A stretch of DNA of 64,000 nucleotides from UBA9647 sp963739335 (GCA_963739335.1 CAVUAC010000086.1:1-64000); one strand, 5' to 3'; shown: positions 55,755-63,356, numbered from the stretch's first letter. The notes: generated from the letters alone by a model not told the origin. Program-made: numbers and translations.

Positions 55755-56209
55755 TTGTCCTTTGCTCCTTGATTGATCCAGAGTTTTATGAGTTGAATTG
55801 TGCTATCCGGCAAATAGGGTCCTCCCTGTGGCATGCGGGATCCAAAGGGTGGGTTCGCGGAAACCTTCTTGATGAGGTTGCTGCCGTCCGCGTTTCCGGC
55901 AACGATCGACGGGCCGTGAAGTCCTCCCTGCAGAAGCTGAGCAACCGTTTGAACGAACAGGCCGCCGTTCCCTCCGTGACAGCCGTTGCAGCCATACTGG
56001 GCGAACAGCGGCTGGACCTGGTTCCTAAAAGAGATGTCTTGTGACGACGTCGGAGGTGTTGTCGATGTCGTTTGATCTGAACTCGCCGGATTGCTCCCTA
56101 AGTCGGAACAGCCCGCGAAAACTGCTCCCGCAATGAGAACACTTGTGAAAAGAACAGAAAGCCGTACTATGAAATCTGATGCTCGCTTGTTCGTTCGTGT
56201 TTTTCTCAT
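55751..56209 (-). CDS. Mono-heme c-type cytochrome lipoprotein
   Basis: A 152-residue exported paralogue of the next gene. The signal ends in a lipobox (VFAGCSDL), followed by a Thr/Ser-rich linker. The heme site is CNGCH in QYGCNGCHGGNGG; SRMPQGGPYLPD near the end may give the axial Met. Both cytochromes share the closing WxNQGAK motif, so they arose by duplication. It lies 28 bp after the porin gene. Confidence 0.82.
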   Translation of the reverse strand: MRKTRTNKRASDFIVRLSVLFTSVLIAGAVFAGCSDLGSNPASSDQTTSTTPPTSSQDISFRNQVQPLFAQYGCNGCHGGNGGLFVQTVAQLLQGGLHGPSIVAGNADGSNLIKKVSANPPFGSRMPQGGPYLPDSTIQLIKLWINQGAKDN

Positions 56210-56236
56210 TTCCTCAATCGAGACAGGACTGTGGAG

Positions 56237-57349
56237 TTAGAATCCAACCGCAAGCTGGACGACTGTAAGGTTATCTCGCGGACCAGTGACACCGAGAGTC
56301 CGAGTCTCGCGGCGCACCAATTTGACTATGGTATCCTTGTCGAGGGAATATCCCACTCCAGCTTCCGCTTCCATGACATTATTGTCCCACCGCGTGCTCA
56401 CTCCGTTGAGGTCAAGCTGCGAAAACGTCAGTCCGCTCACTCGGGCAGCCAGATAGAAGCGTGGCAAGAACGCGTATTTCGCTTCGCCGTAATAGCCAAC
56501 AGCATAGATCTTTGTGTCATCGTTCTCGAGCGGAACCGTCCACTGACTGTAGACACCTTCACCGTTGAGCTGAAACGGGCCTCTGCTGAAGCTAACATCC
56601 ACCTCCCCAATCAATTGCTGATAGGTAAGGATCCCCTGGTCTCGCGGCAGAGGCCTCCCCCCATCGGAGATATAGGCCCCCATTGCGGCCGAAGCTCCAA
56701 CTGTTAAGCCTGACATCGGTGCGTATGCAACGCGGACGATCTTGTTGATATCGGAGTTCGCATTGAGCTGACGGTTCCCTGTTGAGCTGATGGTTCCATT
56801 GGACGCGGCGACAGCATAGTGCAATCGACCCGCATCCCCGTAGACCATTACACCGAGATCGTTGATTCCCATATCGATCAGGCGCATCCCAACACCTTTG
56901 CCGCGATTATTGAGGATCTCGACGCGGTTGATGACCTGATCCGTGAGGGAGGTTCGATATTCATAGATCAGTGGCAATCCATAAAGGAAGTTCTTCGTTG
57001 GATAGCGCCGCTCGTCGAGGTTGCCGAACGGCATCTCGAATTTCCCCGCCTGGAGGTTGAGTCCCGTTCCCCCAAGATTCGTCAACCTCACTGCGGCCCA
57101 ATCGAAATTGATCGACTCATCCTCGGACGTTCTAGTCTTGACCAGCACGGCAACGTTGTCGGTGACTTTGCCCTCGAAAAAGAGATCGAATCGCCATCCG
57201 AATGTTGGGTTGCCCTTGTCGATGACGCGTTGACTTTGCGTGCGGGCACTCTTAAGACCATAAGCCGACACCTCACCACCCAACTGCACCTGAGAATAAA
57301 GCGGGGCACTGATGGCCGCCCCAAGAAGAAACCATGCGATGCGCCTCAT
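56237..57349 (-). CDS. Outer-membrane porin-like beta-barrel
   Basis: A 370-residue outer-membrane protein: signal peptide (RRIAWFLLGAAISAPLYS, Q) and amphipathic strands such as GWRFDLFFEGKVTDNVAVLVKT-like segments and a terminal aromatic residue (VQLAVGF). LQAGKFEMPFGNLDERR resembles phosphate-selective-type or Bacteroidota porins with an entry constriction. No TonB box is seen. It heads the operon with the two cytochromes, so it may form the outer-membrane part of an electron-transfer or heme-protein export unit; that is inference. I cannot name the substrate. Confidence 0.75.
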   Translation of the reverse strand: MRRIAWFLLGAAISAPLYSQVQLGGEVSAYGLKSARTQSQRVIDKGNPTFGWRFDLFFEGKVTDNVAVLVKTRTSEDESINFDWAAVRLTNLGGTGLNLQAGKFEMPFGNLDERRYPTKNFLYGLPLIYEYRTSLTDQVINRVEILNNRGKGVGMRLIDMGINDLGVMVYGDAGRLHYAVAASNGTISSTGNRQLNANSDINKIVRVAYAPMSGLTVGASAAMGAYISDGGRPLPRDQGILTYQQLIGEVDVSFSRGPFQLNGEGVYSQWTVPLENDDTKIYAVGYYGEAKYAFLPRFYLAARVSGLTFSQLDLNGVSTRWDNNVMEAEAGVGYSLDKDTIVKLVRRETRTLGVTGPRDNLTVVQLAVGF

Positions 57350-57521
57350 GACTGTTCCTCTGCGAGTAAAGAATGAAGGTAATCTCCCAGGCCGTTGTTA
57401 CCCTCACGGTTTCCCTTCTTGAAGCCAAGCAATCCCTCGTGCATCCGGCCTGACTACAAGTAATCAAAATTGGGCTTATAGTCAACGGGATGTTGTCAGG
57501 GATCACCAAGCGATCGCCGAG

Positions 57522-57557
57522 GAAACAAAATGCCCGCATCGACGAACCGACGCGGGC
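57522..57557 (-). terminator. Rho-independent terminator of the bacilliredoxin gene
   Basis: GCCCGCGTCG and CGATGCGGGC pair (one mismatch) around a 6-nt loop and are followed on the minus strand by ATTTTGTTTC. The hairpin lies 32 bp after the restored stop codon of the bacilliredoxin frame. Confidence 0.65.
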
Positions 57558-57589
57558 TCATGACTGGAAAGGAACTGAGCTTCACAGCC

Positions 57590-58023
57590 TCAGACCGCTT
57601 GCTTCGACTCGACCCCACAGAATCTGTCGAACGCCTGTGCCAGCGTTGCCGCGACCTGATCGGCGGTGTGGCCCTCAATCTGATATCGATGAATCATATG
57701 AACGAACTTTCCGTCACGCATCAGAGCGAAGGAGGGCGATGACGGGGGCTGATCGGTGAAGTACTCCCGGGCCGGGCTGTTGCTCCCTTGTCGATTCCCG
57801 CAAAGACCGTCACCACTTTGTCGGGCAGGTTTGAGTGCTGAAGAGCCTTTTCCAGCGCCGGCCGCGAAGCACCTGCCGCGCAGCCGCAGGTTGAGTTCAC
57901 AACGACGAGAACGGCTCCCTTGGCATTGGGCAGGACAGCATCGACTTCAGCGGGCGTGCGCAATTCCTGCGCTCCAAAACGTGTGACCTCATCTCTCATC
58001 CGCTGTATCAAAATATCGTACAT
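57590..58023 (-). CDS. Bacilliredoxin (BrxA/BrxB, YphP/YqiW family), one frameshift
   Basis: A small cytoplasmic thiol-disulfide protein that removes low-molecular-weight thiols from proteins. I use the ATG at 58021-58023, with GGAGGAG six bases upstream (MYDILIQRMRDEVTRFG). The active site is the CGC in NSTCGCAAGASRP. After GIDKGATAR the frame shifts near 57775 in a GC-rich run, equivalent to one missing base. The next frame restores EYFTDQPPSSPSFALMRD, FVHMIHRYQIEG and the C-terminus to a stop at 57590. With the shift repaired, it is about 144 residues, the family length. As it stands, translation stops early at 57721. Confidence 0.8.
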
Positions 58024-58092
58024 AAACGACTCCTCCATTTGAAGTTCTTCTCGCACAAACCGTTTGTTCTCTAGAGAGCCGGTCAAAGAGTG

Positions 58093-58184
58093 TTGCCACA
58101 AAGTCGCGAAGACACCAAGGCGTGGGACAACTTTACTTTACTTTTCTCTTCTTAATTCTTTGTGCCTTGGTGTCTTTGTGGCAA
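58093..58184. repeat. Palindromic repeat, TTGCCACAAAG type
   Basis: TTGCCACAAAG plus AGACACCAAGGC on the left pairs with GCCTTGGTGTCTTTGTGGCAA on the right; the left arm carries a 6-bp insertion. The loop is AT-rich and non-coding. It lies about 70 bp upstream of the bacilliredoxin start. Confidence 0.7.
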
Positions 58185-58257
58185 ATAGTTGGTTCTTGTC
58201 CGCGCTTCTAGCTGTAAAAACGGAAAGCGGGCGAAAATCGTTCCCAGTCTCACACTA

Positions 58258-58500
58258 TCATTCCCGCCCTGATCCCAACCATTCGGGCAGGCTTACAACA
58301 TGCAGGGACGACAACGGAGCGGAGCCCCTGTCATTCCCGAATGTCCGTCTCGATTCGATGAATCGAGACGAGTCCGTCACCTTCCGTGACGAGATCTCGT
58401 CCCAATTCTTGGGACGGAACCTCGTCCCGTTTCGTGGGACGGGTTTCAATCGGCCTGCCCGCCTTTGTGGTTCTCTCGAGGCAGGCGGGGAATCCATATC
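58258..58500. repeat. Hairpin-rich repeat, related to the TIR element (copy C)
   Basis: The region shares ATTCCCGAATGTCCGTCTCG and the following hairpin cassettes with the 20-kb element. It holds at least four self-complementary blocks in a row: TCTCGATTCGATGAATCGAGA, CGTCACCTTCCGTGACG, CGTCCCAATTCTTGGGACG and CGTCCCGTTTCGTGGGACG, then a larger one around GCCTGCCCGCC. I do not see the full terminal repeats, so it is a partial or rearranged copy. No gene is present. Confidence 0.7.
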
Positions 58501-58571
58501 CAGGCTCTACGATAGCCCATGGTCACACGCAGGCGCGAACCATGCCATTGGCGTAGGTTGGTCTGACTGGC

Positions 58572-58832
58572 CTAGCTCTTGGGACTCAGATGGCGATGCC
58601 TGAAACCGCGGTAGGTGTCATAACGTGAATCGTAAAACAGCAGTTGGAAATCGCTGTCTCGCAGTGTGCCGCCGGAGGGATATAGGTAGAACTTCTCGAT
58701 GGTGTCTGTCGGAGCGGAGGAGGGCTTGTGATGATTTGCGTAAAACTCGAGCACAAAATATCCGTTCCGATACTCGGCCGTCTCGATTTGCTTCAGGATG
58801 TTCTCGTGGCTGAAGAGCCGCAGGTCGTCCAC
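58572..58832 (-). CDS. Small hypothetical protein
   Basis: An 86-residue frame from a GTG at 58832, starting 10 bp after the end of the GroES-like gene. It is fairly protein-like (LFSHENILKQIETAEYRNGY, FVLEFYANHHKPSS, FQLLFYDSRYDTYRGF) but has no motif I recognise. No clear ribosome site. Position suggests co-expression with the GroES-like gene. Real gene more likely than not. Confidence 0.5.
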   Translation of the reverse strand: MDDLRLFSHENILKQIETAEYRNGYFVLEFYANHHKPSSAPTDTIEKFYLYPSGGTLRDSDFQLLFYDSRYDTYRGFRHRHLSPKS

Positions 58833-58842
58833 CGATCAGTCC

Positions 58843-59233
58843 CTACTGTTCCATCCCGCGGACGTACTCCGTTCTGCGGATGAGCATCAGGATCGCGGAG
58901 TGAGGAACGATGAGATATTTTTGCTCATCGGTACTCGATCTCGATTGCAGAATCCCTCAGAAAGAGCGCATAGTCCCCCTCCTCGGCTTGAAGAGGCATG
59001 TACTTGATGGGATCTTTTGGGGTGGTCGACCATTGGTCCTGATCGAGAAAGCCAGGATTTGGAACAGGATGCCCGGGCCCGACCTGCACCACAAGGCCGC
59101 TGTTGACCTTTTCCTTCTCCTTGACGCCGGGTGGAAGGTAGAGACCGTGGTTGGTGCGTTCTGACTCTGCATCAGGCGCAATGAGCACCTTGTCGCCAAC
59201 GAGAATCATTTTTTTGCGGGTTTTGATCTCCAC
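58843..59233 (-). CDS. GroES-like co-chaperonin family protein, one frameshift
   Basis: A GroES-fold protein of the group found in FCB bacteria in addition to the true groS. From a GTG at 59231-59233 (GAGGG upstream) or the ATG at 59209 it reads MILVGDKVLIAPDAE, LYLPPGVKEKEKVNSGLVVQ and EGDYALFLRDSAIEIEY. A TGA at 58925 then stops the frame. One base over, DEQKYLIVPHSAILMLIRR continues the family's C-terminus to a TAG at 58843-58845, so a single inserted base near 58932 is likely. With that repaired the protein is about 130 residues. No groL is adjacent. Confidence 0.75.
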
Positions 59234-59273
59234 GCTTGCCCTCACTCACATTGCGAATTTCGTATTGCGCGTT

Positions 59274-59462
59274 TTTCGCGTCCCGCCTCTTTTCGCGGGA
59301 TCAATTGCGGATTGAAGACGTTGCCTTCACGCTCACCAATTCTCCGCCAGAGGCGGATCCGCCTTTGGCGGAGAAATTGTCCCGTCCTGCTCTAGTAGGA
59401 CGAGGTCTCGTCGCGACTTCGTCGCGACGGACAATCCGCCCGCCTCCACTTCGTTTCAGCGG
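59274..59462. repeat. Cluster of short hairpin cassettes
   Basis: Several separate self-complementary blocks follow each other between the GroES-like gene and tRNA-Pro: TCCCGC/GCGGGA around 59280-59300, TCTCCGCCA/TGGCGGAGA around 59340-59375 (with GGATCC at the centre), CGTCCTGCTCTAGTAGGACG and GTCGCGACTTCGTCGCGAC. They have the same design as the cassettes at 20 and 58 kb. No gene or terminator with T tract is seen. Confidence 0.65.
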
Positions 59463-59485
59463 GTGAAGATTTCGAAATTCCTTTG

Positions 59486-59559
59486 TCGGAACGGCGGGAT
59501 TTGAACCCGCGACCCCTTGCACCCCAAGCAAGTGCGCTACCGGGCTGCGCCACGTTCCG
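59486..59559 (-). tRNA. tRNA-Pro (anticodon GGG)
   Basis: A complete cloverleaf of 74 nt on the minus strand. The acceptor arm CGGAACG/CGTTCCG is perfect. The D stem is GCGC/GCGC, the anticodon stem CTTGC/GCAAG encloses TTGGGGT with anticodon GGG, and the T arm is GCGGG TTCAAAT CCCGC. The discriminator is A and CCA is not encoded. Its first 26 nt are repeated (interrupted) at 59816-59870. Confidence 0.95.
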
Positions 59560-59809
59560 AAGAAAACTCTTTGATCAACTTCTCAATGAAAGCCCTACTC
59601 TTTCTACCCTTGACTTGTCTTTCCCAAGCCATCGCCTCTCGACGCGTATCGAATCGCTTCAAATAAACCAGCTTCCATGGCCGGTAGGGCTTTGTCGATC
59701 CAACCTCTCCCCTATTATGCTTTACCACTCGTCGCGCCGGGTCGTCTGTCTGGCCTACATAAAAGGCGCCCGTTGTTTCGCTCTGAAGAATGTAACCGCT
59801 GAAGCTCAT
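59537..59809 (-). CDS. GIY-YIG nuclease superfamily protein
   Basis: A 90-residue single-domain GIY-YIG protein of the UPF0213/YhbQ-like type. The signature is split as GYILQ and FYVGQTDDPARRVVKHN, with the catalytic Arg in PARRVVKH and the Glu in REAMAWERQVKG. Small members are frequent in FCB genomes in many copies. The last 7 codons and stop (TAG at 59537-59539) lie inside the 5' part of the tRNA-Pro gene, on the same strand. It is flanked on its other side by a second copy of that tRNA part. Function unknown; structure-specific DNA cutting is plausible. Confidence 0.85.
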   Translation of the reverse strand: MSFSGYILQSETTGAFYVGQTDDPARRVVKHNRGEVGSTKPYRPWKLVYLKRFDTRREAMAWERQVKGRKSRAFIEKLIKEFSSERGAAR

Positions 59810-59815
59810 GCTGTT

Positions 59816-59870
59816 GCGCTACCGGGTTCCGTTCCGAATGCAATTCGGGACGGAACTGCGCTACGTTCCG
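59816..59870 (-). repeat. Duplicated 5' part of tRNA-Pro, split by a 29-bp hairpin
   Basis: On the minus strand, 15 nt then 11 nt match the first 26 nt of tRNA-Pro with one mismatch. Between them lies a 29-bp insert (59827-59855) that is itself a hairpin (TTCCGTTCCGAAT / ATTCGGGACGGAA, one mismatch, 3-nt loop). Together with the real tRNA 5' end at 59534-59559 this forms a direct repeat on both sides of the GIY-YIG gene. Confidence 0.8.
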
Positions 59871-60026
59871 TTGAAATTTCGCCAGTTTTTTGATCCAGCA
59901 GCCGCTCTAATTGCAGATTTTAGTTAGCAATTAGTTAGCAATTCCCATTCTGCTAATGGTGTGCGATTTGAATGATTGATTGCGACCTAATTTACGAAAC
60001 TACCCACTCGCAAGCAAGGGGAAGGG

Positions 60027-60152
60027 TTATTCGGTGAGTGCCTTCGGAGTGAATTCTGTCAGCTGAAGTTTCTCGACAGCATTTCGGAGGTGTTCATGTT
60101 CAAGATGAGCGTAGATCTGAGTTGTTATCACGGACGAATGTCCCAGGAGTCG
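60027..60152 (-). pseudogene. C-terminal remnant of a tyrosine recombinase/integrase
   Basis: The minus-strand frame ending at TAA 60027-60029 reads RLLGHSSVITTQIYAHL then EHEHLRNAVEKLQL. This carries the last catalytic His (LGHSS) and the nucleophile Tyr (TQIYAH) of integrases. The preceding codon is a stop and the rest of the enzyme is absent. Upstream sequence switches abruptly to the DUF4384 gene near 60153. It is about 470 bp from tRNA-Pro, the kind of distance expected for a tRNA-targeting element. Confidence 0.8.
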
Positions 60153-60327
60153 TCACCGAGACCCGGAGCGTCTCTCCCTCAACATAGACACACTGAGGGC
60201 GATTGACCGTGAGCTTCACCTTGAGGGGACCGTCAGCAGAAGCCTCCTGCAAGTTGTGGAGTGGGTCCCCCTGCCCATACCGTGCGGCGAAGAGGAACAG
60301 CACGACAAAGGCACAAGACGATTTCAT
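60100..60327 (-). pseudogene. DUF4384-type protein, 5' fragment
   Basis: The frame starts with ATG at 60325-60327 overlapping the stop of the caspase gene as ATGA. It has a signal peptide (KSSCAFVVLFLFAARYG) followed by the opening of a DUF4384-like domain (PLKVKLTVNRPQCVYVEGET). Homologous sequence ends near 60153; the final codons read out of frame through the integrase remnant. A normal DUF4384 protein is at least twice this length. DUF4384 proteins are often encoded next to C14 caspase-like genes. Confidence 0.6.
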
Positions 60328-63300
60328 TTTGCTCTTGGTGTTGATGAAGGAACCATATTGAGCGGCATCGACAAGTCCAGGTTGGCATTACTGATTGGGC
60401 TCTGCTTGGAACTTGTGGCTCGGCGCACATTTTGACCAACGTATTGGGAAAGCTCCGACACTTGGATCATGTGGTCATTGTTCAGATCTGCGGCACCTTT
60501 CAGTCCCTCAATCAGAAAATGGGTGAAAACTCCGTGGCCACCGCCCCACTTGGGATCCTCGTATGAAAATTGGTCTATATCGCTTGCACTGAAAGTCCAG
60601 GTGCCCGGGCGCGCATTAGCAATTTCCTCTAGATATGCGTTAATCAGTTCTGGCGGTGCGAACGCACTTCTAGTGGTCTGGCTCACGCCCAAACCTCTGC
60701 TGTGACACGCATCTGCCCACACAAAGACATTTTTCGCCATGACATAATCTCTGAGAGAACTCTGAAAATCTTCCATTTTCAGTGAAGTCGAGGCCATATT
60801 CTCGGGATCGGTATCATAGGTAAGAATGTACAAGATTTTCGGTCGATCCGGATCAGCGGCTCCATGACCGGCAAAAAATATGAAAACCTGATCCTCAGCG
60901 ATCGTTTGTTTCAGGAAATCTGTTAGCGCTTGCCTGACCTTGGACGAAGTGGCATTCTCATTCAGGAGCAACTGGATGTTCGCTGGCTCCACCCCCATGC
61001 CCCCCTCCCTCATGGGCTTTCTCAAAATCTCATAAATACCTTCGGCATCTTTGTCTGCATACCTAAGTGACGGGATTCTTTCGCTTTTGTACTTCGAAAC
61101 ACCCACAACAACCGCCCAGCGCTTGCCGCCGCTAAGGAGTTTGATATCGTCTGTGGGTTGTTGCACTATTGCCACCGGATTGCGCGTTACCTTGATTGTG
61201 AGTCTGCTCTCGTTCCTGAACGGATCCATAGCACGCACCTCAATTTCATTCTCCCCTAAAACCAAAAGTGCATCGCCCGCAAACTCAATTCCGTTCTTTC
61301 CCTTGGCCAAGTGAGCCTCGAGGTTATTGACAAGGACGACTGCCACACCACTGGCGTCTCGAGCAGTTCCGCGGACTGTAATTGACGAACTTTCGGTAGT
61401 GAATTTTGCTTCAGTCGGAACGACCCTTAAACCGCGTGTCGCCGCATTGACAGGCTCCAGAATCTCGATCTCCGGCGGAGTCACATCTTTTGCAATCACT
61501 TTCTCCTTGGCTGTAATGGTGATGAATTTCGGCTCAGCAGTTACACCGTTTGCATCGACCGTCTCAATATTGAGCGTAAACGTTCGACTCCGCACCGCGC
61601 CGGATGCCTGGACAGGAATCTGAGCTGATGCGATCCCGTTTGAAGCTATATCTCCAACTTTCACTGTCGCCGGAAAGACTATTCCACTCACCTCCACGTC
61701 GGTTCTCACATTCAGAACAACATCTTTTGCAGGCATACCGCCGGAATTTGACACTGAGACTGCGACAGCACCTGTTTCTCCGGCATCAAGAACCCCATTG
61801 CCCGACGGCTCTGTAAACTGAAGAGTTGAAGCCAACACTGCAGGCTTTATCACAGCACGGGTGGAGATTGAAACCGATTTCGGCTCAGCTTTGATTCCAT
61901 TATCCGCATTCGCTTCGACAGTCATCGTGAACGATTGCGTTGCGACATAGTCAGAGGCTGATATGTCAAACCGACCATTGCCCATACGACCAGGCTGAAC
62001 ATCGCCGATGGTCACGGATTTCGAGAACTCCACACCGACGGCCGGTGCCGCAGAACTTAGCTTGGCGACGACGTTCTTCGCGGTCGTGCCTCCAGAATTG
62101 GTCACAGTGATCTTTATCTCACCCTTTTCACCCGCATCGAGGATCTTGTTCCCCGACGGTTCTGTGAACTCGACAGTCCCAGCAAGCATCGCTGGCTTCG
62201 CCGCAGCACGCGTAGCGAGGGACACAGGCTGCGGTTCGGCCCTAATGCCATTTTCTGCTGTTACCTCAATCGACATATCAAACGTTTGGCTTGACACCTT
62301 TGCCGCTGCAGAGATATCGAATTGCACGCTTGCAGATCGACCCGGCGCGATATCACCAACGCTGATAGTTTTTGGAAACTCGAGTCCCGCGGTCGATGCC
62401 CTAGAACCCAACTTGGCGACGACGTTTTTTGCGACTGTCCCGCCAACGTTTGACACGGCAACCTTGACCGCTCCTTTCTCACCAGCATCGAGAATTTTGT
62501 TGCCTGACGGTTCCGTGAACTCCACCGTTGCGGTGAGAGCTACTGGCCTTGCCGCAGCAACAGTAGTCAAAATAAGCGACTTCGCCTCAGCCGTGATCCC
62601 ATTATCGCCGCTGACCTCCACAGTCAGCTTCAAAGACTGCGTTTGGACGTCCTGGAGCGCAAAGACTTCAAACTTCCCTTCAGCAGATGTCTTTGGCGCA
62701 ATATTCCCAATCGTGATCTTGTCTTGAACCCTGAGCCCAACTGCCGCAGTTGCACCGGACAATTTCGCCACGACGTTTTTCGCGACTGTCTCACCATTGT
62801 TGGAAATCGTAACCTTGATTGTGCCTTTCTCACCAGCGTCGAGGATCTTGTTCCCCGACGGTTCTGTGAACTCGACAGTCCCAGCAAGCATCGCCGGCTT
62901 CGCTGCAGCTCGCGTCGCAAGAGTCAGCGATTTTGTTTCTGCCTTGATGCCATCATCCGCCATAAGGTCCACTGCAAGCTTTACCGACTGAGTCTGCACA
63001 TCCTGCAGCGCAAAGATCTCGACTTTTCCAATGGCTGTGTCATTTGGCGCAATCTCAGCGATCGTGACGCTATCCTGGAGTTGGAGTCCGGCGATTCGAA
63101 CCGAGGAAGTAACCTTAGCGACAACGTTTTTCGCAGCCGTCCCCCCCGAATTGGTCACCGAAATCTTGATTGTCCCCTTCTCTCCAGCATCCAGGACACC
63201 GTTGCCTGAAGGTTCGATGAGCTGAACCGTTCCCGACAATACTGCTGGTCGGGCAAGAGGCGGTATGAAGAATGATTTGCTTCGCTCTTTCACCTGACTA

Positions 63301-63356
63301 CCAGACACCTGGGCAAACAGGATTAGGAGGGCCGAAACCATCATCATCTTTTTCAT
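60324..63356 (-). CDS. Exported caspase-family (C14) peptidase with five tandem beta-sandwich repeats
   Basis: A 1010-residue exported protein. The signal peptide (MKKMMMVSALLILFAQVSG) is followed by five repeats of about 116 residues (residues 37-620), each with FTEPSGNxxLDAGEKG and a xxAKNVVAKL strand, like CARDB/NEW3 adhesive modules. A bacterial Ig-like segment follows (PPEIEILEP; GENEIEVRAMDPF). The caspase domain spans about 740-1000, with GKRWAVVVGVSKYKS, the catalytic His in FFAGHGAADPD and the Cys in WADACHSRGLG, both intact. It overlaps the DUF4384 gene by 4 bp. Orthocaspases of this type cleave after basic residues; a role in surface sensing or turnover is inferred only. Confidence 0.88.
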   Translation of the reverse strand: MKKMMMVSALLILFAQVSGSQVKERSKSFFIPPLARPAVLSGTVQLIEPSGNGVLDAGEKGTIKISVTNSGGTAAKNVVAKVTSSVRIAGLQLQDSVTIAEIAPNDTAIGKVEIFALQDVQTQSVKLAVDLMADDGIKAETKSLTLATRAAAKPAMLAGTVEFTEPSGNKILDAGEKGTIKVTISNNGETVAKNVVAKLSGATAAVGLRVQDKITIGNIAPKTSAEGKFEVFALQDVQTQSLKLTVEVSGDNGITAEAKSLILTTVAAARPVALTATVEFTEPSGNKILDAGEKGAVKVAVSNVGGTVAKNVVAKLGSRASTAGLEFPKTISVGDIAPGRSASVQFDISAAAKVSSQTFDMSIEVTAENGIRAEPQPVSLATRAAAKPAMLAGTVEFTEPSGNKILDAGEKGEIKITVTNSGGTTAKNVVAKLSSAAPAVGVEFSKSVTIGDVQPGRMGNGRFDISASDYVATQSFTMTVEANADNGIKAEPKSVSISTRAVIKPAVLASTLQFTEPSGNGVLDAGETGAVAVSVSNSGGMPAKDVVLNVRTDVEVSGIVFPATVKVGDIASNGIASAQIPVQASGAVRSRTFTLNIETVDANGVTAEPKFITITAKEKVIAKDVTPPEIEILEPVNAATRGLRVVPTEAKFTTESSSITVRGTARDASGVAVVLVNNLEAHLAKGKNGIEFAGDALLVLGENEIEVRAMDPFRNESRLTIKVTRNPVAIVQQPTDDIKLLSGGKRWAVVVGVSKYKSERIPSLRYADKDAEGIYEILRKPMREGGMGVEPANIQLLLNENATSSKVRQALTDFLKQTIAEDQVFIFFAGHGAADPDRPKILYILTYDTDPENMASTSLKMEDFQSSLRDYVMAKNVFVWADACHSRGLGVSQTTRSAFAPPELINAYLEEIANARPGTWTFSASDIDQFSYEDPKWGGGHGVFTHFLIEGLKGAADLNNDHMIQVSELSQYVGQNVRRATSSKQSPISNANLDLSMPLNMVPSSTPRAK
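61495..63250. repeat. Five tandem ~350-bp repeats inside the caspase gene
   Basis: The five protein repeats are also visible in DNA: long stretches near 62140-62210 and 62840-62920 (coding LAGTVEFTEPSGNKILDAGE) are almost identical, while repeats 1 and 5 are more diverged. The pattern indicates recent duplication or gene conversion of the inner repeats. Confidence 0.7.

Noticed and set aside
61495..63250. CRISPR-like regular repeats
   Set aside because: The repeats are about 350 bp, in frame and encode protein modules; there are no short spacers and no cas genes in the window.
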